The notes: generated by a model from the letters alone, not told the origin. DNA of 40,980 nucleotides from an uncultured Collinsella sp. (GCA_900759565.1 CAAEVV010000048.1:1-40980); one strand, 5' to 3'; counted from the stretch's first letter, positions 7,679 to 16,956 are shown. Translations and numbers: made by a program.

Positions 7679-9025
7679 CTACTCGAAGCTCAGCTGCTCC
7701 AGACGATCAAAGACCGTGTCGATACGGGTGAGGAAGTCCCACGGATCAAAGATCTCGTCGAGCTTCTCCTGACTGACGGTGCAGCGCGGGTCGGCCTCGA
7801 GACGCTCCTTAAAGGTGGGGCCGGAGACACAATCCTGTACCTCGTGCCAGGTTGCCATAGCGTTCTCCTGCACAATGGCGTACGCGTCCTCGCGGGTGAT
7901 GCCCGTGTCGACGAGGGCGAGCAGTACCTTGGAAGAGAAGATGAGGCCGCGGGTCTTATTGAGGTTGGCCATCATGCGGGCGGGATACAGCTGCAGGCCG
8001 TCGATAACGCGGATGAGGCACTGGAACATGTGGTCGAGGGCGATGAAGCTATCGGCCTGGGCGACGCGCTCGGCAGAGGAGTGCGAAATGTCACGCTCGT
8101 GCCACAGGGCGACGTTATCGAAGGCAACCTGGGCGTTGGACTTCACGACGCGCGACAGACCGCAGACTTTCTCCATGGTGATGGGGTTGCGCTTGTGCGG
8201 CATGGCTGAGCTGCCCTTTTGGCCCTTACGGAACGGCTCCTCGGCCTCGAGCGTATCGGTCTTCTGTAGATTGCGAACCTCGGTAGCGATGCGCTCACAG
8301 GTGGCCGCTGTAGTGGCAAGCACGCCGGCAAGGTAGGCATGGTGATCGCGGCTGATGACCTGCGTGGACAGAGGATCGTGGACCAGGCCCAGGTGCTCGC
8401 AGACGTACTCCTCGACGAACGGCTCGATGGAGCTGTACGTGCCGACAGCGCCCGAGATAGCACCGAAGGCAACATTCTTGCGGGCGTCCTCAAGACGATC
8501 CAGATCGCGCTTGAGCTCCCAGGCCCAAGAGCCAAACTTCATACCGAAGGTCATCGGCTCGGCGTGGATGCCATGAGTGCGGCCGGCACAGAGCGTGTTG
8601 CGCTCCTCAAAGGCGCGACGCTTGCAAATCTCGCCGAGCTTCTTGACGTCCTCGATGATCAGGTCGCAGGCCTGGGTGAGCTGGTAGCACAGGGCCGTGT
8701 CGCCCAGATCCGAGCTGGTCATGCCATAGTGAACCCAGCGGCTGGGCTTGGGGTCGCCCTCGGGAACATCGGCATCGATGTATTCCTTCATGTTGGTCAG
8801 GAAGGCAATGACGTCATGGCGCGTGACTTCCTCGATCTCATCGACCTTCGCCTTCTCAAAGTTGGCATGGTCGCGGATCCACTGGGCCTCGTCTTTGGAA
8901 ATACCGATCTTGCCGAGCTCCGCCTGGGCCTCGCAGGCCAGAACCTCGATCTCCTGCCAAATGGCGTACTTGTTCTCGAGGGAGAAGATGTGTCCCATCT
9001 CCGGGCGGGTATAGCGATCGATCAT
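7679..9025 (-). CDS. purB: Adenylosuccinate lyase
   Basis: Fumarase/aspartase-superfamily enzyme that releases fumarate from SAICAR and from adenylosuccinate in purine and AMP synthesis. Family signatures are TSSD (103-106), the catalytic-histidine stretch THGIHAEP (150-157) and the flexible signature loop GSSAMPHKRNP (271-281). The start is the ATG at 9025, giving 448 residues, because AAGGAG lies six bases upstream. A longer frame reaching 9091 adds residues with no family resemblance. The gene stands alone between the TSCPD gene and the tRNA-Gly repeat cluster. Confidence 0.97.
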   Translation of the reverse strand: MIDRYTRPEMGHIFSLENKYAIWQEIEVLACEAQAELGKIGISKDEAQWIRDHANFEKAKVDEIEEVTRHDVIAFLTNMKEYIDADVPEGDPKPSRWVHYGMTSSDLGDTALCYQLTQACDLIIEDVKKLGEICKRRAFEERNTLCAGRTHGIHAEPMTFGMKFGSWAWELKRDLDRLEDARKNVAFGAISGAVGTYSSIEPFVEEYVCEHLGLVHDPLSTQVISRDHHAYLAGVLATTAATCERIATEVRNLQKTDTLEAEEPFRKGQKGSSAMPHKRNPITMEKVCGLSRVVKSNAQVAFDNVALWHERDISHSSAERVAQADSFIALDHMFQCLIRVIDGLQLYPARMMANLNKTRGLIFSSKVLLALVDTGITREDAYAIVQENAMATWHEVQDCVSGPTFKERLEADPRCTVSQEKLDEIFDPWDFLTRIDTVFDRLEQLSFE

Positions 9026-9117
9026 AGCGGCTCCTTTTTGGTTATTGGCACGTTGGTCGTAACCCAACCATTGTACCGTGCGCAGGTGCAAGTATGGGCA
9101 GTAGGCATTAACCTAAC

Positions 9118-9450
9118 ATTTTGGAATTGGAGCGAGCAACGGGACGTCCGCGCATTTGCTTCGCAAATCCGCACCGGCTGCGGTCGGCAGACCCGGTCCG
9201 TGCACACGCACGGGCACAGCGGGTTGGACCCGACGTTCCCGAGGTCCCCCGTACTCGATGGAGCGGGCAACGGGACATCCGCGTATTTGCTTCGCAAATA
9301 CGCACCGGCTTCAGGCGCCTGTCGGCGCCTTCGCCTGCTCGCTACAAACGCTTCGCGTTTGCTTAACGCTCGCACCCTGGCGGGTTCGAGTCCCGGCGCT
9401 TGGTAGTAAAAAGCACGGCAACGTAACGCTGCCGTGCTTGTGCTTTTTAC
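9118..9450 (-). repeat. tRNA-tail mosaic repeats beside tRNA-Gly
   Basis: This gene-free stretch holds two extra copies of the 3' end of tRNA-Gly. Positions 9259-9276 are identical to 9451-9468 over 18 bases, and 9128-9145 match with one change. Each is followed by a similar block with a perfect hairpin (ATTTGCTTCGCAAAT, with nearby CGCACCGGCT). The second copy continues through hairpins GGCGCCTGTCGGCGCC and AAACGCTTCGCGTTT to a T-arm-like sequence (GGCGGGTTCGAGTCCCGGC at 9379-9397) and the tRNA-Gly terminator. The order (tail copy, hairpin chain, T-arm, terminator, real tRNA) is the same as at tRNA-Lys (315-578). Confidence 0.8.
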
Positions 9451-9451
9451 T
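9405..9451 (-). terminator. Terminator of tRNA-Gly with alternative pairing
   Basis: AAGCACGGCA (9411-9420) pairs with TGCCGTGCTT (9430-9439), giving a minus-strand stem followed by TTTACT. AGTAAAAAGCAC (9405-9416) can instead pair with GTGCTTTTTACT (9440-9451), so two exclusive hairpins are possible. Confidence 0.7.
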
Positions 9452-9525
9452 GGAGCGGGCAACGGGACTCGAACCCGCGAGTGTCAGCTTGGGAAGCTGA
9501 TGCCTTACCACTTGGCGATGCCCGC
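9451..9525 (-). tRNA. tRNA-Gly (anticodon TCC)
   Basis: Minus-strand cloverleaf. Acceptor GCGGGCA pairs with TGCCCGC, the D-arm is GCC...GGC, the anticodon stem TCAGC/GCTGA encloses TTCCCAA (anticodon TCC), and the T-arm is GCGGG-TTCGAGT-CCCGT. The discriminator is T, and CCA is encoded at 9451-9453. Confidence 0.95.
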
Positions 9526-9538
9526 ATATGTGGGGGAT

Positions 9539-9568
9539 AGTATAACGCGGTTGTCTTGTTCGATACAA
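9539..9568 (-). promoter_or_regulatory. Promoter of tRNA-Gly
   Basis: On the minus strand, TTGTAT (9563-9568) and TATACT (9539-9544) are 18 bases apart, and the -10 box ends 13 bases before the tRNA. The -35 match is imperfect. Confidence 0.5.
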
Positions 9569-9822
9569 GGGTGGCGATGCTTGTTTTAGCTGTGGAGATT
9601 CGTTTGAAAATCGCGTCAATTGTGGAGACGAGGACCTTTGACTTCCTGTTCTCCTTATCTTCTACCTGCGCTTTTGCTTGATTGTTGTATTTGAGCTCAA
9701 TTTGTCAGGAATTGGGCAAGCTTTTGGTCAGGCTCCGGTACTTACCCGCATGAACCTCGGGGGTAGCCTCATCCTACGCGTCGCAACCTCCCCATGCGGC
9801 GCACGAGGGATAAGGAGCAGCC
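9569..9822 (+). other. Leader region upstream of the adhesin gene
   Basis: No gene or certain promoter is visible. A possible -35 (TTGACT, about 9639-9644) lacks a good -10. The adhesin's ribosome binding site AAGGAG ends the region, five bases before its ATG. Confidence 0.35.
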
Positions 9823-12800
9823 ATGTCCAACGCACCCACGCACTCTGTCCACAGCGCAATCGCAACAGGTCCGCTGCTCCTGCTCCTCTTCCTGCTTTTC
9901 GGCTGCCTGACACCGGGAGCCGCATTTGCCGTCGATGGCTACGATCAGCTCGGCTTCCGCACTATTAGCGATGATTGTGGGCCCTTCTTCATCGGCAAGT
10001 ATGAAGCTCAAGACGCCTCGATTGCCTACTGCATGAACCAGGAGCGCCCCGGGCCCACCAAGCCGGGCGGCCCATGGCTCAACTTTGATCAAGGCTGGGT
10101 GTGGCTCGACGACGAGTTCGCGGCAATCGTTTGTCACGGATATCCTACCGCCACGTCGTTTGGCGGTTACCATCTTTCACCCGATCGCGCCCGCGCCGCA
10201 ACCCAGCTTGCCGTATGGATGCTCAACGGCACTACTCATGTCGACGGTACTTACTCTTACACGACCGCTCAGGGCAAAACCAAGAGTGGGCACTTTACCA
10301 CTGACAATGAAGTCGTGGCGGCGGCGCGGTGGCTCCACGACAGCGCAAAATCAGGAAGCATCAAAGCCGCTCCGCACCGCGCGCGACGCTATCTAGGAGC
10401 CGTATCGGGCGGCAGCAAACGTCAGGACATGCTCTATGTACTGCCGGCGGTCTCTGTTTCCTTCAAAAAACAGTCTGCAAACGCCGCCATTACCAGCGGA
10501 AACAATACTTATCAGTTTGACGGGGCAACATTCGATATTTTTGAGAGCGCCAGCGGCGCGCATGTCGGCACCATCCAGATGGACAGCAACGGTCGGGCGC
10601 AAGCAACACTTCTGCCCAACACGGCATACTACCTAGTTGAAACGAAGGCGCCGGCCGGCTATGTCCCCCGTCGTGATCGCATCGCCTTTACCACGGGGAA
10701 TGACGGTGGACAGGTCGCCATTGATGAACAGCCCGGCACCATCAACCTGCGTATCGTAAAACTCGATGCCGCGACGAATGCCGGCCCCCAGGTGGGATCT
10801 TCACTCGCAGGAGCAGAGTTCACGTGTGTGTCGCAATCAACCCCTGGATGGGCACAAATCCTCACGACCGACGAAAGCGGTCGGGCTACCCTCGTCGATG
10901 TCCCCTTAGGAACCTTTACCATCTACGAATCAAAAGCCCCCGAGGGCTACCTGCCATCCAACGACAGCTGGACCTATACCGTTGGAGCCGACCAGCTCGG
11001 CGATTCAGGCGTAGTCGAGATCGAATCTCGCATTTCCGATATCCCCATTGCGTTTGACCTTGAGATTTCCAAATTCAAGGATTACGGCAATAGCGACCAA
11101 TCCGGCCTGGAGCAACCGGCGGGTGGTGTTGTCTTTGAGGTTGTCAGCAACAGTTCTCAGCAGGTTGTTGGCACACTGACCACAAACGTCTATGGCTTTG
11201 CCTCCACCAAAGATCAGCCCGAAGCATGGTTCGGCACAGGCAAGCGACCCGCCGGTGTCCACGGAGCTGTCCCATACGACCGTGCCGGCTACACGATTCG
11301 CGAGGTTCCGGAAACCGTCCCCGAGGGTTTTAAACGTGCAGGGGAATGGACCGTCGGGGCCAATCAGATTTCCAACGGCGCCGAGCTTCAATATATCGTG
11401 GACAACCACGCGCTGTCGACGCATCTCCAGATTGTAAAACGCGATGCCCAAACAGGCGCTTCTGTTCCACTAGCCGGATTCACCTTCCAACTCCTAGACA
11501 GCAATCACGAACCTGTCTCACAAACTTGCTGGTATCCAGCACATAACGTAATGGACACCTTTACGACTGACGCGACCGGGACCGTCACACTGCCCGAATC
11601 GCTCGTGCCGGGCACCTATTATGTACGCGAAACCTCGGCCAAAGAGCCCTATCTTGTCGGCGAGGAGATCGAGGTAAACATACCCGCCGACATGAACCTA
11701 ACGCCCGTTGCAATCGCCTCGTATTATGACCACGCCGCGACCGGAAACATCAGGATCGTTAAAACCGATGCCGTAGACGGCAGCAGCCTCGCGGGCGCCG
11801 TCTTTGAGATCCGTGCCTCGAGTGATATCGTGCGCCCCGACGGTAGCATTGCCGCGCTCGACGGTGAGACTGTCGCTACCATCACGACGGATGAAACTGG
11901 AGAAGCACGCGCGGACAACCTCCCGCTGGGACTTGGCACCGCACGCTACGAGGTTGTCGAGACTCAAGCGCCGGCAGGCTTCTTGCTCGATCGGACAACC
12001 CATATTGTCGACCTTACTTATGCCGACCAGAAAACACCCGTTGTAGAAGCACGGCTTAACGTATCCGACGATTACACCAAGGTTGATATCTCCAAGGTCG
12101 ATGCAAGCGGTGAGCAGGAAGTGGAAGGCGCACAACTCACCTTATATGGTCCCGATAAAACCGAAATAGACTCCTGGACCTCATCCGACAAGCCACACCG
12201 CGTCGAACATCTTGCACCCGGCACCTACTCGTTGCGCGAAATGATGTCTCCGCGGACCTATGACCTTGCCGAGGAAATAACGTTTGAAATAAAGGATACG
12301 GGAGAAGTCCAATCCGTCGCGATGAAGGATGCGCCCATCGAGATCAAGGGACAGGTCGACAAGCGTCAGGAACTTGTCCAACCTATCGAAAAGGGCCTGT
12401 TGGCTAACGGCGATGGTAAAAACCGCGCCACGACGCAAACCAATAGTGATGGGCTTTTCTCCTATACCATCGATGCTCGAAACGATTCCGCTACTTGGGT
12501 TGATGAGTTTACGATTACCGATGATCTTGAGTGCGCCAAAGACGGCACGGCGAGATTCATCTCAATCGAAACCCCCGTCGCCATCGGCGACCTCAACGGT
12601 CTGTGCAACGTATGGTATCGCACGACGCCGTTGGACTCGACAGACGTCGATGAGCCGGCAAACGCGACACTTGACGATGGGCACGAAAATCCTTGGCTTG
12701 AGTCCGACGAAGTAAAAGAGAGCCTGGGTGAGGACTGTCGCCTCGTCGATTACGACGGTTGGCACCTCTGGAAGGCGGATATCTCGACCACGGAATCCAC

Positions 12801-13254
12801 CACACTCGAGGCGGAAGAGCTCGACCTTGCATCCAATACCGTCGTAACGGGCATTCGAATTGAATACGGTGCGGTAGCCGCCGACTTTACGACTCGAAGC
12901 GATGCGGATTCTTGGACCCGCGATGATCTCAAAGATGAGCACGACGACCTTGACGATGCCAAAGCAATCCTTGGTGCAGACGCTCGGGGCGCAGTCGTGC
13001 ACATGCAGGCAACATCGGCTTATACGCCCCAAACTGCACTCACCAACAGCGCACGCGTCGATCTTTGCCGCAACGGCGGCGGCGATAAACTTGAGTCACA
13101 TGACGAGGACTGTGTCATTCAACGCTGTACCCTACCACAGGACCTACCGGCAACAGGAGCAGTTCCCATCGCCGCTTGCATCACCGCGCTCCTGACCTCG
13201 GGTGCCGCAGCCCTATGGTTCGCTCGCCTTAGGTCGATCCCAAAGAAGCGCTAG
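9823..13254 (+). CDS. Sortase-anchored thioester/SpaA-repeat adhesin
   Basis: An 1143-residue cell-wall surface protein. A signal peptide (about 1-36, ending PGAAFA) leads to an N-terminal TQxA/thioester domain: Cys70 in IAYCMNQ and Gln128 in ATQLAVW are the pair expected to form an internal thioester able to bond covalently to host targets. Six SpaA/Cna-B-like beta domains follow (about 210-300, 307-405, 411-525, 533-635, 641-745, 752-840), each starting with a Lys strand such as LRIVKLD and closing with an E-box such as ETKAPAGY, as in isopeptide-stabilised pilin modules. Residues 841-1105 form a domain I do not recognise. LPATG (1108-1112), a membrane helix and a basic tail form a sortase signal. 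No sortase or pilin partner is encoded nearby. AAGGAG precedes the ATG. Confidence 0.92.
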   Translation: MSNAPTHSVHSAIATGPLLLLLFLLFGCLTPGAAFAVDGYDQLGFRTISDDCGPFFIGKYEAQDASIAYCMNQERPGPTKPGGPWLNFDQGWVWLDDEFAAIVCHGYPTATSFGGYHLSPDRARAATQLAVWMLNGTTHVDGTYSYTTAQGKTKSGHFTTDNEVVAAARWLHDSAKSGSIKAAPHRARRYLGAVSGGSKRQDMLYVLPAVSVSFKKQSANAAITSGNNTYQFDGATFDIFESASGAHVGTIQMDSNGRAQATLLPNTAYYLVETKAPAGYVPRRDRIAFTTGNDGGQVAIDEQPGTINLRIVKLDAATNAGPQVGSSLAGAEFTCVSQSTPGWAQILTTDESGRATLVDVPLGTFTIYESKAPEGYLPSNDSWTYTVGADQLGDSGVVEIESRISDIPIAFDLEISKFKDYGNSDQSGLEQPAGGVVFEVVSNSSQQVVGTLTTNVYGFASTKDQPEAWFGTGKRPAGVHGAVPYDRAGYTIREVPETVPEGFKRAGEWTVGANQISNGAELQYIVDNHALSTHLQIVKRDAQTGASVPLAGFTFQLLDSNHEPVSQTCWYPAHNVMDTFTTDATGTVTLPESLVPGTYYVRETSAKEPYLVGEEIEVNIPADMNLTPVAIASYYDHAATGNIRIVKTDAVDGSSLAGAVFEIRASSDIVRPDGSIAALDGETVATITTDETGEARADNLPLGLGTARYEVVETQAPAGFLLDRTTHIVDLTYADQKTPVVEARLNVSDDYTKVDISKVDASGEQEVEGAQLTLYGPDKTEIDSWTSSDKPHRVEHLAPGTYSLREMMSPRTYDLAEEITFEIKDTGEVQSVAMKDAPIEIKGQVDKRQELVQPIEKGLLANGDGKNRATTQTNSDGLFSYTIDARNDSATWVDEFTITDDLECAKDGTARFISIETPVAIGDLNGLCNVWYRTTPLDSTDVDEPANATLDDGHENPWLESDEVKESLGEDCRLVDYDGWHLWKADISTTESTTLEAEELDLASNTVVTGIRIEYGAVAADFTTRSDADSWTRDDLKDEHDDLDDAKAILGADARGAVVHMQATSAYTPQTALTNSARVDLCRNGGGDKLESHDEDCVIQRCTLPQDLPATGAVPIAACITALLTSGAAALWFARLRSIPKKR

Positions 13255-13263
13255 CGCGATCAA

Positions 13264-13299
13264 AAAGCGGGCGAGCCAGTCCCCCGGCTCACCCGCTTT
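13264..13299. terminator. Bidirectional terminator between convergent genes
   Basis: AAAGCGGGCGAGCC (13264-13277) pairs with GGCTCACCCGCTTT (13286-13299) with one mismatch. T tracts occur on both sides, stronger on the minus strand. It serves the adhesin (+) and the small membrane protein (-). Confidence 0.8.
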
Positions 13300-13320
13300 C
13301 AATCATGTAAATCGCCGTAT

Positions 13321-13539
13321 CTACTCTGCAGACGAAGATCCACCATCAACGATTGCTTGCTCGGACTCAGGAATCCCATCAGCACCCGTACTCTGTTCTT
13401 GCTCCACCTCTTCGCTGATTGCGGAGGCGGGGGTCGAGCCCTTTGCGCCCACGATGTAGGCAGCCCCAAATCCTAACGCAATGGCAATCAAGGTCAAAAT
13501 CACGTAGACAGGCCAATGACGCTTAATATACGAAAACAC
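13321..13539 (-). CDS. Small single-helix membrane protein
   Basis: A 72-residue protein with one N-terminal membrane helix (about 11-31, VYVILTLIAIALGFGAAYIV) and an acidic Ser/Glu-rich tail, predicted outside the cell because the basic residues precede the helix. The start is GTG at 13539, with AAGGAG five bases upstream. It follows the M28-like gene by 21 bases and is probably cotranscribed with it. Family not recognised. Confidence 0.7.
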   Translation of the reverse strand: MFSYIKRHWPVYVILTLIAIALGFGAAYIVGAKGSTPASAISEEVEQEQSTGADGIPESEQAIVDGGSSSAE

Positions 13540-13560
13540 GTTGACTCCTTAGAGCTCCGT

Positions 13561-16500
13561 CTACGAACGGCGGATAACCTCGGTCACGACCTCGGATACC
13601 GTAGCAATGTTCGTCGGGTTGACATTGTGGGGCAGGTCGTCCTCGGTACGAGCGCAAGCCAGACGCGTGCCGTCCACGCCGGCGATGGTAAGGGCTCGGC
13701 GGCTCGCCTCGAGCGCGGCATAGGCATCGGTCTTGGCATAGGGCATCTCGAGCGCGCCACAATCGACATGGAACGACTTGCAGACCTTGCTGACCAGGTT
13801 CATGATGCGGCGATCGCCCTTGAGCAGTTGTTGTTCGCCCTCGACCGTCACAACCGAAAGCCTACCGGCGCCGACGGATTCAAGATTGATAAAGAATACG
13901 CCGCGGAGCTTATCGCGATGCGAAGCCAAGAAGGCCTTCATGCCGGCGCCATCACAATCCGAGGCGCCCGTTGCCACAAACCAGATATCGTGACCGAGCA
14001 GCTCATCATCGCCCATAGAGGCGACAGCCGAGAGCATATCTTCGGAAGAAGCGCCATCGGAAGACGTAGCGCCACCCTTCCAGCCATCGTTATCGTCCTC
14101 GAAGTTATCCCACGAACCGATACCGCGACCGGACTTCTTGGCATCGTAATCGTCTTCGACGCCCAGCCAGTCACTCATGCTGTCCTGCTCGTTTTTCTTT
14201 TTACGGCCGAACAGACCACCCAGGCCGCGCTTACGAGACTTGGGTGCCGCCGGGGCGGGAGCCGAAATGGTCTCGATCGGCTGCGCGCCCGACGCAACGG
14301 GCATAGGAGGCGCAACGGGTGCCGATGTGGGTTCGGGACCCTGGGCAGTAGCAAAGGGATCGTTGACCTGTGCGGAGGGGTCGGGAAGGTCGAACAGCGA
14401 CGTGCGAGACGCAACGTTTGCCTGCTTCATGGACGGCAGCGACGGATCGGGGACCGAAGCCAGCGGAGACGAGGAAGGTGCAGGCGACGGTGCCGACGCC
14501 GGATCGGGAACATTCATCTGCGGACGCGGCGATGCCTGGGAGGAAATCTGGGCCATAAGGGAATCGACCGTTTCGTCCTGAGTGGGAGCGACATTGGCAA
14601 CCGTGGCACCGGAACCACTCGGGGTCGGCATGGTGAAAATCTGCGTGGAGTAAGGCCTCGACTCATCCGTCTCGGGAGTCTCGGAAACCGCAGGCACTTC
14701 CTCCTGCTCGACCTCGGTCGAATCACCTTGATCGGCTGCCGCGTATTGCTCTTCGTCAGAGTTGGCCTCAACGGACTCGTCCTCGGCGACATCTTGGATT
14801 TCGGCAGCATCAATAGGCTCGTCATCGTCTGCCACGTCGCCCTGCTCATCGGAAACAGGAAGGGGCTCGGCAATCGCGGTGCCCTGCTTTTCAAACGTTA
14901 TCGTGGAATCGAACTGCGCGGCATCAAACGACATGGTGCTATCGACGTGCTCCTGAGCCTCGAAAGACGTCGTCGCCTCAACAACATCCGCGGACGCCGG
15001 TTGCTGGGACTCAAAGGACGTTGTAGCTTCGGCGGCGTCGACGGGCGTGGACTGCATAACCTCGTTCTGCTCGAACTCTTGCGCCGCGTGCTCACGTGCC
15101 GCCTCGGCTGCCTGCTGCTGAGCGATAGCCTCTTGCTCGGCAGCCTCGCGTGCGGCAGCGCGCTTCTCCTCGAAATCGTCGACAAATTTCTTGCCCTTTG
15201 CAAGCGCACCCTTAAAGAAGTTGGAAGCGCTGGCGCCAATCGACGAGAACGCGGATGCAATGTCGGCATGGGGCGTTGCCGCGGGAATCTCGGCCGAGAA
15301 ATCAGTATCGCTCTCGTAAGACACGCGCCTCGGCTGTTCAACGTAATCGTCGTCAGACTCGTCCGCAACGTCTTGCGCCGGCGCGGCGGGAGCCAAAACG
15401 TCCAGTCCTGCCGCGGGATCGATCGCGGACACCGCCTCGGGCTCGGCAACGGCAGCGGCAACCGCGGCAGACTCATCATCCACGGTGACAGCGGGCGCAG
15501 GTGCAGTCACGACGGGGGCAGGCTCGGGCTCAAACGTCGGCTCCTCGCCCTCCTCGTAATCGAGCGTGCAGGACTCGGGAAGCATTCCGAGCGCACGGAT
15601 GGCATCCGAACCAAAGCGGATGTTGCCGGCGGCATTGCGATAGAGCTTGGGCTCGGGCTCGGCCGCGACAGGCTCCTCCACCGGCTCGGCAGCGGAAACC
15701 TCGTCATTGAACTCTTCGGCCTGGACAGCCTGATTCTGATCCTCGGGCACGATGGCGCCGATCAGCGTCTCGTCGGCAGACGCACCCTCAAAGCCCTCGA
15801 TCTGCTCGTCGAAAGCCTCACCCTGTTCGGGCTCGGTTTGAGCGTCGGGAGCAATCGGCTGACCGAACTCGTCCTCGGCGCAGGTAGGCTCTTCATACTC
15901 GATGGTGTTGCCGTAGTCGTTTTGCTGCTGGGCCGCGGCATATTCCGCCGCTGCGCGCGCCATTTCCTCGGCACGGCGCTTTTGCTCCCCAAAATAGGTA
16001 TCGAACGGAACATCGTCGGGAAACTCGTTTTCACCCTGGAAGGGAGCAACGTTGTCCATAACGCCGAGCATAGCGGCGACAGAAGATTTGTTGCACACCG
16101 CGCCGGACGTATAGGGAAGAATGTGGCGGTTAGAGATGATGTTTGCCGCGTTGGCAAGTGCAACGAGGGAAGCGAGGATCGCGACAATCCACAGCAGAAC
16201 CTTGAGCGCGCCGGGGAGCGGCAGGATACGCAGGATGGCAACGGCAGCAGGGGCAACCGTGGCAACGGGCAACAGCTTGGCAATGAGCGCACGATACGAA
16301 GCATAGGGCTCGCGGGCGAGCAGCTCAGCACGGGGAGAGTCGTAGTGTGCGACAACGACCACCGGGCGGTTGCGCGGAGACGCGAGCGGGCCCGAGGCCT
16401 TGTGGTAGGCGATGACATTTTGGCTCACGCCCGTCTTGCCCAGGCGCGAAACCACGGGATGCCCTGTGCGCTCGAGCACGTAGAGCACGGCACCGACAAT

Positions 16501-16758
16501 GGCCAGCAAGGTGCCGACCAAGCCGATACCGCCGCCGATGCCCATCAGCAGGGCACCGGCAAACGCAAGAATACCGGTAACGGCAAATGCCAACCTACTG
16601 GGCGCCGGGGCATTGAACTCCTGAACCTCGGGATCAAAGCCGTGGTTGCGGAAGATCTGAGCGATATCCTCGGCAGCCAAGCGCTCTTCTTCGCTGCATG
16701 CCGGCGTAATGCCGGTGTTCTGCAGCAGGTGGTTAATATAGTTCTGGGTGTTCGCCAT
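13561..16758 (-). CDS. Degenerate M28-peptidase-like membrane protein with giant insert
   Basis: A 1065-residue protein whose two ends resemble the halves of an M28 zinc peptidase. Residues 1-60 and 110-145 hold the N-terminal part, with HYD (His138, Asp140) at the first ligand site, and residues 918-1065 hold the C-terminal part (IWFVATGASDCDG, FFINLESVG, DLPHNVNP). The usual bridging Asp is replaced (GAVCNKSS at 219-226) and the catalytic/ligand Glu-Glu pair is replaced by Ser-Asp, so activity is doubtful. Four membrane helices (about 57-95 and 160-205) interrupt the first half. Residues about 245-915 are an acidic, Ala/Glu/Pro-rich, probably disordered insert with repeated phrases ATTSFE, STMSFD and STITFE. 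ATG at 16758 (GGAG upstream) is chosen over a longer frame to 16908. The reading frame is unbroken. Confidence 0.8.
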   Translation of the reverse strand: MANTQNYINHLLQNTGITPACSEEERLAAEDIAQIFRNHGFDPEVQEFNAPAPSRLAFAVTGILAFAGALLMGIGGGIGLVGTLLAIVGAVLYVLERTGHPVVSRLGKTGVSQNVIAYHKASGPLASPRNRPVVVVAHYDSPRAELLAREPYASYRALIAKLLPVATVAPAAVAILRILPLPGALKVLLWIVAILASLVALANAANIISNRHILPYTSGAVCNKSSVAAMLGVMDNVAPFQGENEFPDDVPFDTYFGEQKRRAEEMARAAAEYAAAQQQNDYGNTIEYEEPTCAEDEFGQPIAPDAQTEPEQGEAFDEQIEGFEGASADETLIGAIVPEDQNQAVQAEEFNDEVSAAEPVEEPVAAEPEPKLYRNAAGNIRFGSDAIRALGMLPESCTLDYEEGEEPTFEPEPAPVVTAPAPAVTVDDESAAVAAAVAEPEAVSAIDPAAGLDVLAPAAPAQDVADESDDDYVEQPRRVSYESDTDFSAEIPAATPHADIASAFSSIGASASNFFKGALAKGKKFVDDFEEKRAAAREAAEQEAIAQQQAAEAAREHAAQEFEQNEVMQSTPVDAAEATTSFESQQPASADVVEATTSFEAQEHVDSTMSFDAAQFDSTITFEKQGTAIAEPLPVSDEQGDVADDDEPIDAAEIQDVAEDESVEANSDEEQYAAADQGDSTEVEQEEVPAVSETPETDESRPYSTQIFTMPTPSGSGATVANVAPTQDETVDSLMAQISSQASPRPQMNVPDPASAPSPAPSSSPLASVPDPSLPSMKQANVASRTSLFDLPDPSAQVNDPFATAQGPEPTSAPVAPPMPVASGAQPIETISAPAPAAPKSRKRGLGGLFGRKKKNEQDSMSDWLGVEDDYDAKKSGRGIGSWDNFEDDNDGWKGGATSSDGASSEDMLSAVASMGDDELLGHDIWFVATGASDCDGAGMKAFLASHRDKLRGVFFINLESVGAGRLSVVTVEGEQQLLKGDRRIMNLVSKVCKSFHVDCGALEMPYAKTDAYAALEASRRALTIAGVDGTRLACARTEDDLPHNVNPTNIATVSEVVTEVIRRS

Positions 16759-16956
16759 GTGCGCTCCACATCCATAATCCGACAAATAGGCCCAATGCAT
16801 GCACATTAGAACCGTATATAGTCGAAAGTATACCCCGAGCGAGCGCAAACGACCGAATTCGGGCCATCTTAACGCCCCGAGCGGACAAGGATATAGCCTA
16901 ATCTCCATATCGGACTAAAATCATGGCAGCAAACCACCTTCTCATGCGAGGACTCT

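Noticed and set aside
9118..9450. CRISPR array from repeated units
   Set aside because: Repeats are few, unequal in spacing, self-complementary and contain tRNA 3' ends; no cas genes.
9022..9462. Open frames of 60-146 codons in the tRNA-Gly repeat
   Set aside because: They arise from hairpin and tRNA-tail repeats on both strands, without start signals.
13561..16758. Frameshift or assembly fusion as an explanation of the giant insert
   Set aside because: The frame is unbroken across the insert with consistent codon use, and both ends align to one peptidase family.
13516..16809. 1097-codon open frame on the plus strand opposite the M28-like gene
   Set aside because: It is antisense to a real gene with high third-position GC, lacks family signatures and a ribosome binding site, and reads as Arg/Leu-rich shadow sequence.
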